From: Chlamydia trachomatis
GTDB taxonomy: Bacteria > Chlamydiota > Chlamydiia > Chlamydiales > 2-12-FULL-49-11
Direction of reading: 5' to 3'
Assembly (NCBI GenBank): GCA_945877885.1
Contig: CAMCSI010000066.1
Coordinates: 1-7,325, forward strand
Length of the DNA stretch: 7,325 nucleotides
The notes under the pieces are model-generated. The model saw only the letters and a program-made list of their open reading frames with translations, was not told the DNA's origin and ran no database searches. Numbering within the stretch: position 1 is the first letter of the stretch; every line of letters begins with the position of its first letter. The position numbers were made by a program, and so were the translations under genes. Positions 4,420-7,325 of the stretch are shown here, in pieces.

Positions 4420-7296
4420 GAGATACGAAAAATATGTAGAGATATCTACACCATAGGTTGTTAAATAATAGTTAGGATCAATCGTTACAATTGTTGATAA
4501 ATTATTAATATCTGTTTTTATTAAGATATTTATCACATCAGTGCTCTGTTTAGGTGGTGAGGTCTTAAGTCCAATTTGTGAAAATATTTGCTTTAAAGTA
4601 TTTAATCCGATCATAGCATAGATAACATCTTGAATATAGGTTGTCATTGAAGGGTCATTTGACTCCTTCGCTCCCACCATGTTCGTCATTAACGTAAAAA
4701 AATCTCCATTAATAATTGAATTTATTTGCGAACCTATAGTACTTGCGTACATGGTTAGCTCTAATTTATTCTGATCGCAGGCCTCGGTAAATAATGTTAT
4801 TATAGAATTTTTTAATGATTTAGCCACACCTGTAGTGTCTATAACATATACACTATTGAGTTGGGTAATAACAGACCCAATTGCAGAAACAATATTGGTA
4901 TTAGACTCGGAAACACCTTTTGATGTTAAATTAGATACTAAATTTGTCGTATCTTGAAGAAGAGTTGCCGAAGTTGGAGGAAGATAGTCTAAAATTTCTG
5001 ATTCATACTCTGTTGCAGTTTCAGAAATAAGATCGGTTGATAGACTTAGTATATCATTTTTAAGCTCTACTAAAGATTCATATAAAGTACTAAGAGTTTC
5101 CATTGTATCGATTATATTCACTTCATTAGAGGCAAAATCTATTAAGAGAAAACTCAAGCCCACTAATGCTAAACCGAGATAAGCAAGACTTGATACAAAA
5201 TTCACTCCAGTTGCGATAGCAGTAAATTCTGGTGTATCAATATCCTCTTGTATTAAATTAATAATCTCTGGTGCTTGTACCAGTACTAATGTAATAAAAC
5301 TGCTACAAAACTCTGTTAAATCAAATTCTCCTGACTCAGCTGAACATAAACTAGATGCTACTTTATCTACACTAATTATGATATCACTTACATCACCTAG
5401 ACTATCACCATATTCACCAGTGCTAAGACTTTCTACAATTTGAGCAGTTGCATTAATAAGAGACCAAATAGTCCCCTGTAAAACAACATCTTTTATAAAA
5501 TTTCCAATATTTTTTATGCATTGATCCTTTTCCTCTTCAGCTGCATCCTCTGATTCCTCTTCTGGCGCCTCGTCAGCATCTTCAGTATCTAAACCATCTC
5601 CAGCATCTGCAGCATCTCCAGCATCTCCAGCATCTCCAGCATCTGCAGCATCTGCAAAAGTTCCATAATTTGATCCGGAAGTTGAATCTGCAAGAAGTGA
5701 GGTATTTTCACCAACACCTTCAACATCAACAGTATCAACTACACCATCAATAGCAGCCGGGATAACAACCTTGGTAGTGTTTTTTGCTGCATATTCAATC
5801 GCTTTTTCAAGAACGTTAACAGCATCCTCAGCATCCTCCAGATCCTGTTGAGCCTGTTCGAGAATCAAGTTAGCTGCATCAAGTGCTTCATCGGCAGCCT
5901 TTGATAGATTGCTAACCCCCAAAAGAGCATCTGTTGCTGAGCTGGCACTACCTTCCTCAACTGTAGTTAGCCCAGCAGTCCCCGCTGCTTCAGCTGCTTC
6001 AGCTGCTGCTGTTGTTGCTTCTGCTACCACTGTTGTTGCTTCAGCTACAACCTCTGTAGCAAGAGCCAATTCTGCAGTAACGTCAAGGGCGACAGCAGCA
6101 GCGGTACCAGCACCAAAGGTGCAAACGGTGATAATTATTGTAACACTTAACATTGCAATTGCTACGCCAATTTGAATCCACATTTTCATCGATTCTTCTG
6201 CTTCTGCTTCTCTTTCTGACTCTTCCGGCATCCCTGAAATATAATCATTCATGAATTCAGCCAATATATCTAACTGATCAGGAGTCATAAAAAGACTTAA
6301 ATACTCAAGTATTTCTATCAGCATCTGTAAGGCATTTCCAATATTGACCCCATTAGAAGAAATATTGTTCATTGTCAAAAATTGTAGTTGTATTTGTGTA
6401 ACAATACCAGTGATAAGAGCTGGGGTCGGGTAATCACCATCGATGAATGTTGTGGTAAGGATCTCTTCAATTTTTGTATTAAGTGTATCAATCCAATCAG
6501 AATAATAACTAACTTCAACTGCTGAGGCAAGAATAGTAAGGTAAGCGTCTGTTAATGTTGTCAAATTGTTACTAAAAGTAGCATAAGTACTAGTAAGATC
6601 ATCTTTTTCAATGGTACTACTACCTGATAAAATATTAAAAAAATCATTTGCCGTTTCGATAATTTCTGTTGCACTAATTTCTTCTTGTGCAATTCTTTGA
6701 TTAAATAAGCTTTGCACTGCCAACAGTTCAGGACTTTCCGGCGTTGATTGTAATTTTATAAAAACAAATACTCCAAGTGTCGAAGCTCGTCCGAAAAAAA
6801 CCTCAGCAAATATAGCTGGAAATTTTATGGCGAAAAGACCCAATTTGGGTGTAATAGCAGTTGAAAATAGAGATGGAAGAATTAAGCTTGATCCTGAATC
6901 TTTTTTTATATCCGCATATGCATTAAAAATAGGTAAACATAAATATAAAATATTCTCTATCTCACTTGACGTATAAGCAAGAGTGACTGCTGGAAGCTTA
7001 GCAAAGCGTGAAAAAGTAAAAATAAGATCTTTTCCCATTATATAATCAGTGTCAGTTATTTTACTTTTATTTATAATCGATGTAAAAGAATCTATAGCAG
7101 ATAGGTATACGGTACCGTATTTTGGATCTACCAGCGTTACTGCTGTATCCCCTACTGCACTTGTTGCTGCAGCAGTAAATAGTTCTATAATGGTATTAAC
7201 TTCGTAGATACCTGAGGCAAAAGAGCTATAGTTAAGGTTTTGTACCATTAGTAAAATAGCAGAAAAATTGGCATTAATACTAGTGTTTAGTCTCAA
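4414..7296 (-). CDS. Large acidic, helix-rich membrane-associated protein of unknown function
   Basis: I do not recognise this ~960-residue protein. Residues 1-360 look mostly helical. A hydrophobic segment at 373-403 runs from WIQIGVAIAMLSV into a Gly/Ala-rich stretch. It is followed by VVAEATT heptads (416-436), a helical Ala/Asp/Glu stretch (466-505), a DAG/DAA repeat (548-567) and an acidic run to about 590. A second hydrophobic segment lies at 692-719. The remainder is Ser/Thr/Ile/Leu-rich and probably helical, ending SYLK. There is no N-terminal signal peptide. Two hydrophobic segments in a long helical, Ala-rich protein recall type III secretion translocators and helical pore formers; that is analogy only. 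The start is uncertain. The first usable codon in frame is TTG at 7296, a TAA at 7317-7315 closes the frame, and the first ATG in frame is at 7248. Neither has a ribosome binding site. It lies convergent to recD2. Confidence 0.75.
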   Translation of the reverse strand: MRLNTSINANFSAILLMVQNLNYSSFASGIYEVNTIIELFTAAATSAVGDTAVTLVDPKYGTVYLSAIDSFTSIINKSKITDTDYIMGKDLIFTFSRFAKLPAVTLAYTSSEIENILYLCLPIFNAYADIKKDSGSSLILPSLFSTAITPKLGLFAIKFPAIFAEVFFGRASTLGVFVFIKLQSTPESPELLAVQSLFNQRIAQEEISATEIIETANDFFNILSGSSTIEKDDLTSTYATFSNNLTTLTDAYLTILASAVEVSYYSDWIDTLNTKIEEILTTTFIDGDYPTPALITGIVTQIQLQFLTMNNISSNGVNIGNALQMLIEILEYLSLFMTPDQLDILAEFMNDYISGMPEESEREAEAEESMKMWIQIGVAIAMLSVTIIITVCTFGAGTAAAVALDVTAELALATEVVAEATTVVAEATTAAAEAAEAAGTAGLTTVEEGSASSATDALLGVSNLSKAADEALDAANLILEQAQQDLEDAEDAVNVLEKAIEYAAKNTTKVVIPAAIDGVVDTVDVEGVGENTSLLADSTSGSNYGTFADAADAGDAGDAGDAADAGDGLDTEDADEAPEEESEDAAEEEKDQCIKNIGNFIKDVVLQGTIWSLINATAQIVESLSTGEYGDSLGDVSDIIISVDKVASSLCSAESGEFDLTEFCSSFITLVLVQAPEIINLIQEDIDTPEFTAIATGVNFVSSLAYLGLALVGLSFLLIDFASNEVNIIDTMETLSTLYESLVELKNDILSLSTDLISETATEYESEILDYLPPTSATLLQDTTNLVSNLTSKGVSESNTNIVSAIGSVITQLNSVYVIDTTGVAKSLKNSIITLFTEACDQNKLELTMYASTIGSQINSIINGDFFTLMTNMVGAKESNDPSMTTYIQDVIYAMIGLNTLKQIFSQIGLKTSPPKQSTDVINILIKTDINNLSTIVTIDPNYYLTTYGVDISTYFSYLK
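5592..5654. repeat. Tandem 9-base repeat, about seven units
   Basis: Six units of CAGCATCTC or CAGCATCTG run without a break from 5601 to 5654, preceded by one degenerate unit at 5592-5600. On the coding (minus) strand each unit encodes Asp-Ala-Gly or Asp-Ala-Ala within the large unnamed protein (about residues 548-568). The unit is a multiple of three, so gain or loss of copies changes the length of the acidic linker without breaking the frame. Near-identity of the units suggests recent expansion. Confidence 0.85.
6010..6051. repeat. Two 21-base tandem repeats encoding VVAEATT
   Basis: The 21-base blocks 6010-6030 and 6031-6051 agree at 19 of 21 positions. On the minus strand they encode VVAEATT twice (residues 416-429), followed by a diverged third heptad, AAAEAAE (430-436). 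The seven-residue period suggests a helix with one repeating face directly after the first hydrophobic segment. This is a protein-level repeat that arose by duplication, not a mobile element. Confidence 0.7.
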
Positions 7297-7325
7297 AAAT
7301 TCATAAACAAATATTTAAGTTTACG

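Noticed and set aside
5592..5654. CRISPR-like array
   Set aside because: The units are 9 bases long, directly adjacent with no spacers, and read in frame as part of a protein.
5909..6175. Plus-strand open frame of 88 codons rich in Ala, Val and Ser
   Set aside because: It is the complement of the Ala/Glu-rich repeat region in the large minus-strand gene; repeated low-complexity codons keep the opposite strand free of stops.

Overview
The window looks like AT-rich bacterial DNA holding three large genes and no RNA gene, CRISPR array or recognisable transposase. The best organism guess is a chlamydia-like (Chlamydiota, Parachlamydiales-type) intracellular bacterium. The RecD2-type helicase has the opening residues and layout I associate with chlamydial recD copies, and ribosome binding sites are weak. 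One neighbour looks like a secreted protease and the other like a membrane-inserting protein. This assignment is an inference from family resemblance, not a search result.

Layout: (1) Bases 1-503 hold no convincing gene but are full of short inverted repeats. The largest has 15-base arms with a single mismatch and spans 333-397. One strand also carries a 32-codon reading frame with a plausible ribosome binding site. (2) Bases 504-2069 (+) encode a 521-residue S53 (sedolisin/kumamolisin) serine-carboxyl peptidase. Its Glu/Asp/Asp/Ser catalytic set can be placed, but it has no room for the usual long propeptide and no signal peptide. (3) Bases 2201-4369 (+) encode a complete 722-residue RecD2 helicase, the only housekeeping gene here. 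(4) Bases 4414-7296 (-) encode a roughly 960-residue protein I cannot name. It is predominantly helical and acidic in the middle, with Ala/Glu heptads, a 9-base tandem repeat encoding Asp-Ala-Gly/Ala, and two strongly hydrophobic segments. It converges on recD2 with 44 bases between the stop codons.

The genes do not form one pathway. A core DNA-repair helicase sits between two accessory proteins with features expected of secreted or host-interacting products. The most interesting points are the propeptide-less, insertion-bearing S53 peptidase, the unnamed repeat-containing membrane protein with an anomalous start, and the palindrome-rich left segment, which may be a dispersed element.
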